Shown: positions 50,870-58,551, counted from the stretch's first letter. The stretch is 64,000 nucleotides of DNA from Cupriavidus lacunae (GCF_003353055.1 NZ_QKWJ01000002.1:124001-188000); one strand, 5' to 3'. Made by a program: numbers and translations. The notes: generated from the sequence alone by a model not told the origin.

Positions 50870-52315
50870 ATGAAGAAGATCCTCATCAGGAACGGCTATG
50901 TCGCCACCGTCAACGAGGAGCGCGACGTATTCGAGCGGGGCGCAGTTGCAGTTGAGGGCAAGCGCATCACGGGCGTCTACGCGTACGAAGATACGCCGAC
51001 CGAGGGTTTCGATGAAATCATCGATGCCAGCGGATGCCTGGTGATTCCGGGCCTGATCAATCTGCATCAGCATCCGTGGTACTCGATGTTCAAGGGTATG
51101 GCGGACGGGATGCTGCTCGAAGACTGGATCAATGACCTGGTCTTCCCCCTGGTTCGCCACCTGTCGAACGACGCGATGCGTCTCAGTGGATATCAATGCG
51201 CCACCGAGATGCTCGCAACCGGTACCACGACATCATTCAACCACTCGGTTTCAGTAAGCGACGAAGCCATCGTGAAAGCGAGCGTCGAGTCCCAGGCCGA
51301 AGTGGGTATCCGTCAGTTCTTCGGCAAGGAGCTGCGCTGCCGTAACAGCCGGTTCCTCGACCACCCACTCTCGCTGGATGAGTCGCTTGCTGCTGCCGAA
51401 GAGGACATCCGCCGCTGGGACGGAAAATACGATGGGCTGATTCGCATGGGCATGGTCATCGAGGCCAACGCCCATTGGACTTCGTCCGGCATGAGCACGG
51501 AAGCACTCATCATCCGGGGGACGGAACTGGCGCGAAAGCTGAATGTTCGCATCAGCAGCCACATCGCCGCGGGGACGTTCTCCACGGAGAAGGGATTCCT
51601 GAAGCATCTGCGGGAGACCGGCCGCACGGATGTGCGGTATCTCATGCAGCTCGGCGTCCTGGATGAACAGTGGATGTTGATTCACGGCATCCACTGCACT
51701 GAGCTGGACCTTGAGCAAATGGCGCATGTTGGTGCCGGTCTGGTGTATACGCCAACCAGCGAAGCCATGCGCGGCGGCGGCATTGCCCCGGCGGCCAATG
51801 CGCTGCGCATGGGCGTGCCGACGGCGCTCGGCACCGATGGCGCCATGGTCGACTACACCAATGACATGCTCGAGCAGGTAAAGGCCTGCGTGCTCTTCCA
51901 GCACCAGCGCCATCTGGATCCGACCCGCATGCCGTTCGAGCGGGCACTGGAAATGGCAACCATCAATGGTGCGCGCGTGCTTGGCGTCGCCGGTGAACTG
52001 GGTTCGCTAGAGCCCGGCAAGCTGGCCGATATCGCGGTCTTCGACATGCGAGGTCCTCACGTCGGTTCACTGCAACGCCCAGTGTCCGCATTCCTCGGCG
52101 CCGGCAAGGGAACGGACGCGAAATATGTCATGGTCAACGGCGATATCGTGTTCCGTGAAGGGGAGTTCACGAAGTTCAGGGAGCGCAAGGAAGTTCTTGG
52201 CAGCGTTGAACGGCTCGCGGCTGAAATCATTGCGAAAGCAGGACTGGCGTCCAGGCTGGAGATGACGTGGAAAGAAAAGTGTCCTCCGCTTCCCACTCCG
52301 CGTGCGTCGGCTTAG
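50870..52315 (+). CDS. Amidohydrolase-superfamily enzyme (TRZ/ATZ-like)
   Basis: A 481-residue metal-dependent hydrolase of the subtype III amidohydrolases, which deaminate or dechlorinate ring compounds or cleave cyclic amides. The ATG at 50870 follows CAAGGA. Metal and catalytic motifs: HxH in NLHQHPWYS (about residue 65), SHIAAGTFS, the histidine pair HGIHCTE and the aspartate in LGTDGAM; C-terminal LGSLEPGKLADIAVFDM is typical. The usual HxAE at the third site is changed to HIAAG here, which may alter substrate or catalysis. It is 103 bases after the aldehyde dehydrogenase and 31 before the DoxX-like gene. Relatives act on triazines, guanine or cytosine; the real substrate is unknown. Confidence 0.92.
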   Translation: MKKILIRNGYVATVNEERDVFERGAVAVEGKRITGVYAYEDTPTEGFDEIIDASGCLVIPGLINLHQHPWYSMFKGMADGMLLEDWINDLVFPLVRHLSNDAMRLSGYQCATEMLATGTTTSFNHSVSVSDEAIVKASVESQAEVGIRQFFGKELRCRNSRFLDHPLSLDESLAAAEEDIRRWDGKYDGLIRMGMVIEANAHWTSSGMSTEALIIRGTELARKLNVRISSHIAAGTFSTEKGFLKHLRETGRTDVRYLMQLGVLDEQWMLIHGIHCTELDLEQMAHVGAGLVYTPTSEAMRGGGIAPAANALRMGVPTALGTDGAMVDYTNDMLEQVKACVLFQHQRHLDPTRMPFERALEMATINGARVLGVAGELGSLEPGKLADIAVFDMRGPHVGSLQRPVSAFLGAGKGTDAKYVMVNGDIVFREGEFTKFRERKEVLGSVERLAAEIIAKAGLASRLEMTWKEKCPPLPTPRASA

Positions 52316-52346
52316 CCGGGTTCCGTCATCTCAACGATTCAGTGCC

Positions 52347-52688
52347 ATGGCATACGTGAACCTCATCATCGCCTTCGCCTTTCTCTCGGCAGCTATCGTC
52401 AACCTCGCAGGTCCCCAGGGCATTCGCGCCGAGTTTGCCAAATGGGGCTATCCAGACTGGCTCAGAGTGGCGGTCTCGGTCGTCGAATTCGTTGGGTCGG
52501 TGCTGCTGCTCATGACCAGCACGCAATGGCTGGGGGCTTTGCTTCTTCTGGTCGTCACGCTGGGTATCCTGGTTTCGTTTGCCAGATCGAAAGAATGGAT
52601 GCGAGTGCAGTATCCCTTCGTATTGCTCCTTCTTCTGGTGGCCAGTCTCCAGCAGACCTATGCATCCGGACAGGCATTGCCCGGATGA
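52347..52688 (+). CDS. DoxX-like small membrane protein
   Basis: A 113-residue inner-membrane protein with about four hydrophobic segments (LIIAFAFLSAAIVNLAG, VAVSVVEFVGSVLLLM, LGALLLLVVTLGILVSFA, YPFVLLLLLVASLQQ). The spacing and KWGYPDWLRVAVSVVEFVGSVLLL resemble the DoxX-like family, some members of which are subunits of quinone oxidoreductases. The ATG at 52347 is 31 bases after the amidohydrolase stop, so it is in the same unit. Whether it takes electrons from the pathway is speculation. Confidence 0.82.
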   Translation: MAYVNLIIAFAFLSAAIVNLAGPQGIRAEFAKWGYPDWLRVAVSVVEFVGSVLLLMTSTQWLGALLLLVVTLGILVSFARSKEWMRVQYPFVLLLLLVASLQQTYASGQALPG

Positions 52689-52750
52689 CGCGATACCGGT
52701 TCTAGCCGCTTCGCCGGACGACCCCGGCATGGTGCCGTACTCGCCATCCC

Positions 52751-52764
52751 GACAATCGATTGCG
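52751..52764. promoter_or_regulatory. LacI-type operator O3, weaker copy
   Basis: GACAATCGATTGCG keeps the CAATCGATTG core of the consensus but has degenerate outer bases. It lies about 135 bases upstream of operator O4 in the transporter promoter. Confidence 0.65.
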
Positions 52765-52885
52765 AGCCAGCAGCATTTCTACATGGGTTCATCCTCCTGA
52801 GCCTGACAGGCTCTTGCCCGCAAAGCCGTTCAGGCGGTAAAGCGGGCGCTTATCTCTTCTTCGGTGGTAAACCCTCATTAGTGCT

Positions 52886-52899
52886 TGCAATCGATTGCA
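52886..52899. promoter_or_regulatory. LacI-type operator O4 upstream of AAHS transporter
   Basis: TGCAATCGATTGCA is a perfect palindrome matching the consensus exactly, 66 bases upstream of the transporter start. Confidence 0.85.
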
Positions 52900-52965
52900 T
52901 TAAGATTGGATCGTCAGCTGCAGGTGGATAGCTGCTGGAAACATACATTGCTACAGGAATTTACG

Positions 52966-54342
52966 ATGCTTGCTCACCCCATAAACGTCAGGTCGTTGAT
53001 CAACGAACGACCGATGTCGAGGTTTCAGATTCGGACACTGATACTGTGCTTTCTTGTCCTCGTCACTGACGGCTACGATACGGTCGTCCTCGGATTTATC
53101 GGCCCATCGCTGAAGGCGCACTTTGGCGCAAGTCCGGCGCAACTTGCGCCGCTCTTTGGCGCCGGCTTCTTTGGCCTGGCGGTAGGGTCCTTTCTGTTCG
53201 GGCCACTGGCCGACCGCTTTGGCAGAAAGACCGTGCTCACGATTACCGTCATATTGTTCGGGGTCCTGAGCCTGGTCTCGGCGTGGGCCGCTTCGCTCGA
53301 GACCCTGATCGTTCTTCGCTTCCTCACCGGGCTGGGACTCGGGGGCGCGATGCCCAATGCCTATACGCTGGCCGTCGAGTACTGCCCCGACCGCTTCAGA
53401 TCGACGCTTGTGGCGCCGCTGGGCTGTGGCATCTCGGCGGGTGGGGTCCTGGGTGGCCTGATTGCCCCGCATATGATCAGCGCCTTTGGCTGGCAATCCA
53501 TGCTGATCCTCGGCGGGGCACTGCCGATGCTCCTTGCCCTCGTCCTGTGGCGGGGCTTGCCTGAATCCGTGCGTTACCTTGTCGCGAAAGGCCGCCAGGA
53601 AGAAGCCCGTGCGATCGTGCAGCGTATCGATGCGGGCTATCCGGGTGGAGCACAGCTTGCCCTTGACGAGGAGGCCGCCAAGGGCTTCCCTGTTTCCCAG
53701 CTGCTTCGGCAAGGCCTGCGCGGAGGAACGGTACTGCTCTGGATAACCGCGTTCATGGCATTGCTGGTCGTCTACTTTCTGGGCAACTGGCTGACGATGC
53801 TCGTTCAGGAGACCGGTGTTTCATTCAGCCAGGCGTCGCGGATGACCGCGCTCTATCTGACCGGCAACGCGCTTGGCGCCGTGCTGCTGGGCTTCCTGAT
53901 GGACCGCATGAACCCCCAGTACGTTGTGGCAGGTGCATTCCTGTGCGCCGCCATCAGCCTCGCTTCGCTCGGTCACCTGACAAGCGTGCCGGCAATAGCC
54001 GTGGTCGCGCTACTGATCACCGGCGTAGGCACCGGCGGCGCGATGACCGGCACGAGCATCTTGTCGGCGGGCTTCTATCCCACCGCGTCGCGTGCGACCG
54101 GCGTGGCGTGGACACTGGGCATGGGACGTGTCGGCTCGATCGTCGGTTCGATGGTCGGGGGCGCGATGCTTGCGGCCCATTGGGCTCCGACCGTCATGTT
54201 CGTCGCCGTTTCGATTCCCGTTGCGGTGGCTGCACTGAGCGTCTTCTGCCTGGCAATCTTTCGTCGCCGCCACGCGCAGGAATCCGTGCCGCACTTGCCG
54301 CGAGAGGCAGCTTCAGCCCGTGAGACGGCATCCGAAGCCTGA
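52966..54342 (+). CDS. AAHS-family MFS transporter of the LacI regulon
   Basis: A 458-residue, 12-helix aromatic acid:H+ symporter. The ATG at 52966 starts MLAHPINVRSLINERPMSRFQIRTL; the open frame further upstream crosses the operator. The AAHS aspartates are in VLVTDGYDTVVLGF, the loop 2-3 motif is GPLADRFGRKTVL and the loop 8-9 copy GFLMDRMNPQYVV. It closely resembles the transporter at 31228-32568 (shared LFGAG..GL..G.FLFGPLADRFGRK and LRFLTGLGLGGAMPNA), so the pair are paralogues. The family points to an aromatic or heteroaromatic carboxylate as the regulon's substrate. Confidence 0.92.
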   Translation: MLAHPINVRSLINERPMSRFQIRTLILCFLVLVTDGYDTVVLGFIGPSLKAHFGASPAQLAPLFGAGFFGLAVGSFLFGPLADRFGRKTVLTITVILFGVLSLVSAWAASLETLIVLRFLTGLGLGGAMPNAYTLAVEYCPDRFRSTLVAPLGCGISAGGVLGGLIAPHMISAFGWQSMLILGGALPMLLALVLWRGLPESVRYLVAKGRQEEARAIVQRIDAGYPGGAQLALDEEAAKGFPVSQLLRQGLRGGTVLLWITAFMALLVVYFLGNWLTMLVQETGVSFSQASRMTALYLTGNALGAVLLGFLMDRMNPQYVVAGAFLCAAISLASLGHLTSVPAIAVVALLITGVGTGGAMTGTSILSAGFYPTASRATGVAWTLGMGRVGSIVGSMVGGAMLAAHWAPTVMFVAVSIPVAVAALSVFCLAIFRRRHAQESVPHLPREAASARETASEA

Positions 54343-54347
54343 ATACG

Positions 54348-54461
54348 ATGCTCGATCTGAATGATGCCTGCTACTACGCCATTCACCGAGTTTCTCTCGG
54401 CGTACGTGCCGGCAGCCGTTCAATGATCCGCATCCAGTCACTGCGCACATCGGGCGCCTGA
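54348..54461 (+). pseudogene. Possible LysR N-terminal remnant
   Basis: A 37-codon frame starting MLDLNDACYYAIHRVSLG, five bases after the transporter stop. Its first 18 bases are identical to the start of the LysR gene at 63174, and the pattern MLDLND..YYA matches LysR N-termini, after which similarity ends. It may be a decayed LysR gene or chance. Confidence 0.3.
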
Positions 54462-54502
54462 TCGGCACGGTGTTGCAGCCTGGAAAATCTTGGCTCAGTT
54501 TA

Positions 54503-54516
54503 TGCAAACGATTGCA
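54503..54516. promoter_or_regulatory. LacI-type operator O5 upstream of porin
   Basis: TGCAAACGATTGCA, one base from a perfect palindrome, is 92 bases upstream of the porin start and exactly 21 bases (two helical turns) from operator O6. Confidence 0.85.
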
Positions 54517-54523
54517 TCTGATA

Positions 54524-54537
54524 TGCAATCGTTTGCT
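54524..54537. promoter_or_regulatory. LacI-type operator O6 upstream of porin
   Basis: TGCAATCGTTTGCT. Together with O5 it forms a larger perfect inverted repeat: GCAAACGATTGCAT (54504-54517) and its exact reverse complement (54523-54536) separated by five bases. Confidence 0.85.
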
Positions 54538-54607
54538 GAGATGGGCGCTCCACAACAAGGGACAAGAACCATGCGGCCAATGTGCAGCATGGTGGAGGAG
54601 ACATCAA

Positions 54608-55696
54608 ATGCAAAAAAGCAACTGGGTAGTCGGCGCGCTGGCGGCGGCCCCGGTCATCGCCGCCGCGCAGTCGGTGACGCTGTACGGCCTGGTGGATACG
54701 GGCGTGGAGTACGTCAATCGCGTCGGCGCGGCTGGCCACGATGTCGTGCGCATGCCGAATCTGACTGGCACCGTGCCGTCGCGCTGGGGCCTGCGCGGCA
54801 CCGAGGATCTCGGTGGCGGACTAAAGAGTGTGTTCGTGCTCGAGTCTGGCTTCGCTCCCGATTCGGGGACTTCGGGGCAAGGTGGCCGTCTGTTCGGCCG
54901 CCAGGCGTTCGTCGGCCTTAGCGACGAGCATTGGGGGCAGCTCACCTTCGGGCGGCAATTCACGATGCAGTTCTGGTCGACCATCGACTCCGATATCCTC
55001 ACTTCGAACGTGTATGGCGGCAACGTGTTGGATAGCTTTCGCGCCAATCCGCGCGCGGACAACGCGATCGCCTACAAGGGGAAGTTCGGTGGCGTGACCA
55101 TCGGCGGTACCTATAGCCTGGGCCGTGACGCAGTCAGCGCGCCCGCCGGGGCCAACTGCGCCGGCGAGAATCCTGCCGACAAGTCCGCTTGCCGCGACTG
55201 GTCAGCGATGCTCGCGTATGACGCCAGCTGGTGGGGTGTATCCACGGCGTATGAGTCGATGCGCGGCGGCGCGGGTGCCGCCGGCGGCCTGACCAGCAGC
55301 AGCAAGAAGGATGATCGGTGGATCTTTGGTGGCTACATGCTGCTGTCGCAGGTGAAGCTCGGTGTCGGGGGTACGGTTCGCAATAACGAGGGCAGTGCTA
55401 CGCCGCATAGCCAGCTTTACTACGGTGGTGTTTCCTACGACATCACGCCGGCGTTCAACCTGGCCGGAGAGGTGTACTTCCTGCGCTTCAATAACAGTCC
55501 CAACAAGGCCTGGCTCGAGGCGATTCGCGGGACCTATGCCTTCTCCAAACGGACCGCGGTGTATATCACGGCCGGCTTTATCGACAATCGCGGCAATCTC
55601 GCCTTGTCGGTCAGCAGCGGAGACACATCCAGTGCCGCGCCGAAGCCGGGAGGCAACCAGTTCGGCACGATGGTGGGTGTGAAACACACCTTCTGA
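54608..55696 (+). CDS. Outer-membrane porin (OmpC-like, Burkholderiales type)
   Basis: A 362-residue trimeric general porin. The ATG at 54608 begins a signal peptide (MQKSNWVVGALAAAPVIA, cleavage near AAAQ); the mature N-terminus SVTLYGLVDTGVEYVN and the C-terminal phenylalanine in GTMVGVKHTF are diagnostic of the gram-negative porin family in Burkholderiales. The stretch RWGLRGTEDLGGGLKSVFVLESGF and FGRQAFVGLSDEHWGQLTFGRQ are conserved strands. Two LacI operators precede it, so it should be induced with the rest of the regulon to let the substrate cross the outer membrane. Confidence 0.94.
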   Translation: MQKSNWVVGALAAAPVIAAAQSVTLYGLVDTGVEYVNRVGAAGHDVVRMPNLTGTVPSRWGLRGTEDLGGGLKSVFVLESGFAPDSGTSGQGGRLFGRQAFVGLSDEHWGQLTFGRQFTMQFWSTIDSDILTSNVYGGNVLDSFRANPRADNAIAYKGKFGGVTIGGTYSLGRDAVSAPAGANCAGENPADKSACRDWSAMLAYDASWWGVSTAYESMRGGAGAAGGLTSSSKKDDRWIFGGYMLLSQVKLGVGGTVRNNEGSATPHSQLYYGGVSYDITPAFNLAGEVYFLRFNNSPNKAWLEAIRGTYAFSKRTAVYITAGFIDNRGNLALSVSSGDTSSAAPKPGGNQFGTMVGVKHTF

Positions 55697-55707
55697 CGCG
55701 TCGGTGT

Positions 55708-55743
55708 CTTCCCCGCTCTGGAGACCTTGCCAGAGCGGGGAAG
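55708..55743. terminator. Perfect 14-bp hairpin, convergent terminator
   Basis: CTTCCCCGCTCTGG (55708-55721) and its exact complement (55730-55743) with an eight-base loop, between the convergent porin and gamma carbonic anhydrase genes. Confidence 0.7.
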
Positions 55744-55787
55744 GCATGGAAGCCAGATGGCGTCTCCAGCGTTTCCGACGACCTTCG

Positions 55788-56312
55788 TCAGAACGTCAGG
55801 ACGGCAAACTGGTTATTCCGGTAACGCTCGGCCAGCTCCACATAGCGCACGACGGTTGCACCCAGGCCCGCGCGCTCGTCGTCGGTAAGCGGTCGGAGCA
55901 AACGGGCGGGATTTCCCGCCCATAGTTCTCCGGCACCGACGACCTTGCGCGGTGACAGCACGGCGCCCGCGGCGAGCATGCCGCCAGACCGGACGATGGC
56001 GCCATCCAGGACGCGCGCGCCGAATCCGACAAAGGCCGCGTCCTCGAGCGTGCAGGCATGCAGGATGGCGCCGTGGCCGACGGTGACGTCATCGCCAATA
56101 ATGCAAGGCAGCCCGTTGGTCGTCCCATGAAGAATCGAACCGTCCTGGATGTTGGTCCGACGTCCGACGGATATCCGCTGAACGTCGCCGCGCAGGACGC
56201 AGTTGAACCAGATGGATGCGTGGGCGCCGATCGTGACGTCCCCGATCACTTGCGTGCCTTGGGCAATAAAGGCACTGGGGTCGACGTCGGGCATGATAGG
56301 AAGGTGTGCCAT
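55788..56312 (-). CDS. Gamma-class carbonic anhydrase-like protein
   Basis: A 174-residue left-handed beta-helix protein of the gamma carbonic anhydrase/YrdA group. The ATG at 56312 starts MAHLPIMPDVDPSAFIAQGT. Hexapeptide repeats run through residues 12-125; the zinc histidines correspond to HGTTNG and DVTVGHGAILHAC. It begins two bases after the stop of the intradiol dioxygenase gene, so both are in one unit under a LacI operator. YrdA-type proteins often lack measurable carbonic anhydrase activity; in catabolic clusters they may be hydrolases or CoA-transfer helpers, but this is undecided. Confidence 0.9.
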   Translation of the reverse strand: MAHLPIMPDVDPSAFIAQGTQVIGDVTIGAHASIWFNCVLRGDVQRISVGRRTNIQDGSILHGTTNGLPCIIGDDVTVGHGAILHACTLEDAAFVGFGARVLDGAIVRSGGMLAAGAVLSPRKVVGAGELWAGNPARLLRPLTDDERAGLGATVVRYVELAERYRNNQFAVLTF

Positions 56313-56314
56313 GG

Positions 56315-57229
56315 TTACTTGATCGGGGGTACCGGGTGTGTCGGAATACCTTCCGCCAGCACGAATTCGCAATGCAGCGTGCAGTACGGCGCTTGCTGTT
56401 CGGAATGGAGGCCGGACCCTGCTTCATATCGCTCGAACTTGCCGATCAGGTCTCGCGTGACGCCGAACGTCACGTCAGAGTCCAGGTACTCGGCATCATC
56501 CGCAAAGATCTGCGAGACGAGCGTGGCATGACCTTCAGCAATCACGACGAAATGCAGGTGAGCGGGGCGGTACGGGTGCCGATGCTGGATGCGGAGCAGG
56601 TCGCCGACCGGGCCGTGGGTGGGTACCGGATAACCAGCGGGCTTGAGGCTCTGGAAGCGGAAGTTTCCGTGCGCATCCGTAAAGAAATGGCCCCTCAGGT
56701 TCATTTCCGGCTGGTCCGGATCCTGGTTCTCATAGAGCCCGATGGGCGATGCCTGCCACACGTCGACCTTGGCATTCTGGATCGGCTCCCGGCGCGTATT
56801 GAGGACCCGCCCGCTGAGAAAGATCGGTGTTGCCGCCGCGTTGTCCTGAACGATCGACGCGCCCAGTTCATAGCGCGGCGAGCCGCCACGAAAGAATGGT
56901 CCGAGCAGCGCGCCGCCCGTGCGGTCTTCATTCGCCGAGTTGTTCAACACCTTGACCAGAGTGGAGAAGCCAAGTACGTCTGCCAGCAGCACCACTTCGT
57001 TGTGGGAGTCCGTACACGTCAGGCCGATCCTCCTCAGAAAATCCAGCCCCTGTTCATACTCGTCGTCGCTCAGCTTCACCTGGTTCAAGAACGCATGCCC
57101 GTGCTGAACGAGAGCATTCAGTATCTCCTTGAGACGCGGGCTTTCGGTCCTGCTCATCGCGGCAAGCACGATGTCCGTTACTGACGCAGCATCGCTAACG
57201 ATGCTGCCTAGCTGCACAGATTTCGTCAT
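56315..57229 (-). CDS. Intradiol ring-cleavage dioxygenase (catechol/hydroxyquinol 1,2-dioxygenase family)
   Basis: A 304-residue non-heme Fe(III) enzyme that opens a catechol-type ring between the two hydroxyls. An N-terminal helical dimerisation domain (about residues 20-115: RLKEILNALVQHGHAFLNQVKLSDDEY) precedes the catalytic domain (LLGPFFRGGSP, SGRVLNTRREPIQNAKVDVWQAS). Iron ligands fit the tyrosines of IGLYEN and AGYPVP and the histidines of RPAHLHF. The closest type I recognise is hydroxyquinol 1,2-dioxygenase. An ATG at 57241 is an alternative start. An operator lies 13 bases upstream, almost over the ribosome-binding site. The ring-cleaved product would be handled by genes elsewhere. 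Confidence 0.92.
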   Translation of the reverse strand: MTKSVQLGSIVSDAASVTDIVLAAMSRTESPRLKEILNALVQHGHAFLNQVKLSDDEYEQGLDFLRRIGLTCTDSHNEVVLLADVLGFSTLVKVLNNSANEDRTGGALLGPFFRGGSPRYELGASIVQDNAAATPIFLSGRVLNTRREPIQNAKVDVWQASPIGLYENQDPDQPEMNLRGHFFTDAHGNFRFQSLKPAGYPVPTHGPVGDLLRIQHRHPYRPAHLHFVVIAEGHATLVSQIFADDAEYLDSDVTFGVTRDLIGKFERYEAGSGLHSEQQAPYCTLHCEFVLAEGIPTHPVPPIK

Positions 57230-57241
57230 GATAGTTCTCAT

Positions 57242-57255
57242 TGCAAACGTTTGCA
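57242..57255. promoter_or_regulatory. LacI-type operator O7 upstream of dioxygenase
   Basis: TGCAAACGTTTGCA, a perfect palindrome, is 13-26 bases upstream of the dioxygenase ATG on the minus strand, where bound repressor could block initiation or elongation. Its centre is 180 bases from O8. Confidence 0.85.
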
Positions 57256-57421
57256 TACTAGTCTCGAACCTCGCGCTTGTCAAAGTCTCCGTCCTGGGTT
57301 GACCAGAGCGGCCGATACCGCGCTTGTGGGCGCATCGTAGATGCGGCGAGGGATCTGGCGGGCACAAAGTTGGCCCGCACGTTGCGCCAGTCTTGACGGC
57401 CAGGGAGTCTGACGTCTACGA

Positions 57422-57435
57422 TGCAATCGATTGTA
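57422..57435. promoter_or_regulatory. LacI-type operator O8 upstream of NMT1-like gene
   Basis: TGCAATCGATTGTA, identical to O2, ends 20 bases before the ATG of the NMT1-like gene. Confidence 0.85.
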
Positions 57436-57454
57436 TATCGATCTGGAGACGACA

Positions 57455-58390
57455 ATGAACAATCTCACTATCCTCGCCTTCGAAGGCGCCTTCAACCTGC
57501 CGGTCTGGGTTGGCCAGCAGCGGCGATTCTTCGAAAAGCAAGGGCTGGAAGTCAGCCTCGAGTACGTCAAGGGATCGGTCGATATGGTCAACCGCTTGAT
57601 TGCCGGTTCGGCGCAAATCGCGTTGACCAGCGTGGATAACGTACTGGCGTACCGAAGCGGGCAGGGCGAGACGGCGGACGGTAGCGCCGCGGACCTGGTG
57701 GCCTTCATGGGAGGCGATCATGGCTTCCTGTCGCTGATGTCGCGGGCAGGGATCACCGAAGTCTCTCAGTTCCGGGGCAAGACGCTGTCGGTCGACGCCT
57801 TGACCACCGGCTTTGCTTTTGTGCTGCGGGAAGTGCTTGTGGCCAACCGTATCGCGGTGACGGATGTGACATTCGATGCAGCGGGAGGCACGGGTAACCG
57901 CTATCGTGCGCTGGTCGCTGGCAAGCACGACGGGACACTGGTTCGTACGCCCTTTGAGCGGCTGGCGCAACGCCAGGGATGCAATGTACTGGTGAGCGGC
58001 AAGTCCCTGTTTTCAGACTATCTGGGAACGGTGGGCGCGGTCATGCAGTCGTGGGCATCCGCAAACCAGGACCAGGTGGTTGGCTTCATCCTTGCGTACC
58101 GGCAGGCGCTGAACTGGATCTTCGATGCGCGCAACAACGGCGCGATCGTCGACATCCTGCGAGCGGAATTCGACCAACTGACCGACGACGACGCACACGC
58201 CGTGCTCGCGGACCTGGTGGATCCGTCCCATGGGCTGATGCGCGATATGGAAATTCCGGACACAGGGCTTGAGCTGGTCTCGCGCATTCGTGACGTCCAT
58301 GCGTCCGTACCGACGAACCGGCCGCCTGGCGATTGCGTGGATCGGCAATACCTCCGACGGGCACAGGATTCAGCTGGCTGGGCACGCTAG
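57455..58390 (+). CDS. NMT1/THI5-like periplasmic-binding-fold protein without signal peptide
   Basis: A 311-residue protein with the fold of ABC-type nitrate/taurine/pyrimidine binding proteins. The ATG at 57455 follows TGGAG and starts MNNLTILAFEGAFNLPVWVGQQRRFFEKQGLEV, straight into the fold, with no signal peptide or lipobox. Conserved features are VDMVNRLIAGSAQIALTSVDN, FRGKTLSVDALTTGFAFVLREVL and GTGNRYRALVAGKHDGT. No CCCFC motif of the THI5 enzyme is present. The last 30 residues are arginine/proline-rich and unlike the rest, so a frameshift near 58290 is possible. It is divergent from the dioxygenase and has its own operator. It may be a cytoplasmic enzyme or a sensor rather than a transport protein. 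Confidence 0.82.
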   Translation: MNNLTILAFEGAFNLPVWVGQQRRFFEKQGLEVSLEYVKGSVDMVNRLIAGSAQIALTSVDNVLAYRSGQGETADGSAADLVAFMGGDHGFLSLMSRAGITEVSQFRGKTLSVDALTTGFAFVLREVLVANRIAVTDVTFDAAGGTGNRYRALVAGKHDGTLVRTPFERLAQRQGCNVLVSGKSLFSDYLGTVGAVMQSWASANQDQVVGFILAYRQALNWIFDARNNGAIVDILRAEFDQLTDDDAHAVLADLVDPSHGLMRDMEIPDTGLELVSRIRDVHASVPTNRPPGDCVDRQYLRRAQDSAGWAR

Positions 58391-58428
58391 CTGTCGGGGT
58401 ATCGCCAGAGATATCGCCAAAACTCGGG

Positions 58429-58450
58429 CGAGGATGCGCCAGCATCCTCG
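58429..58450. terminator. Perfect 9-bp hairpin after NMT1-like gene
   Basis: CGAGGATGC, loop GCCA, then GCATCCTCG, starting 39 bases after the stop; a short T-containing stretch follows. Confidence 0.55.
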
Positions 58451-58551
58451 TGGCTTGTCAGGCCTGTCGGCTCCGATCGGGCGCGACGAAAGCCAGACGC
58501 CCTACGAGAGCCGCGTTGAAAGGCGGCCGGTCAGAACTCCGGAATCGCACC

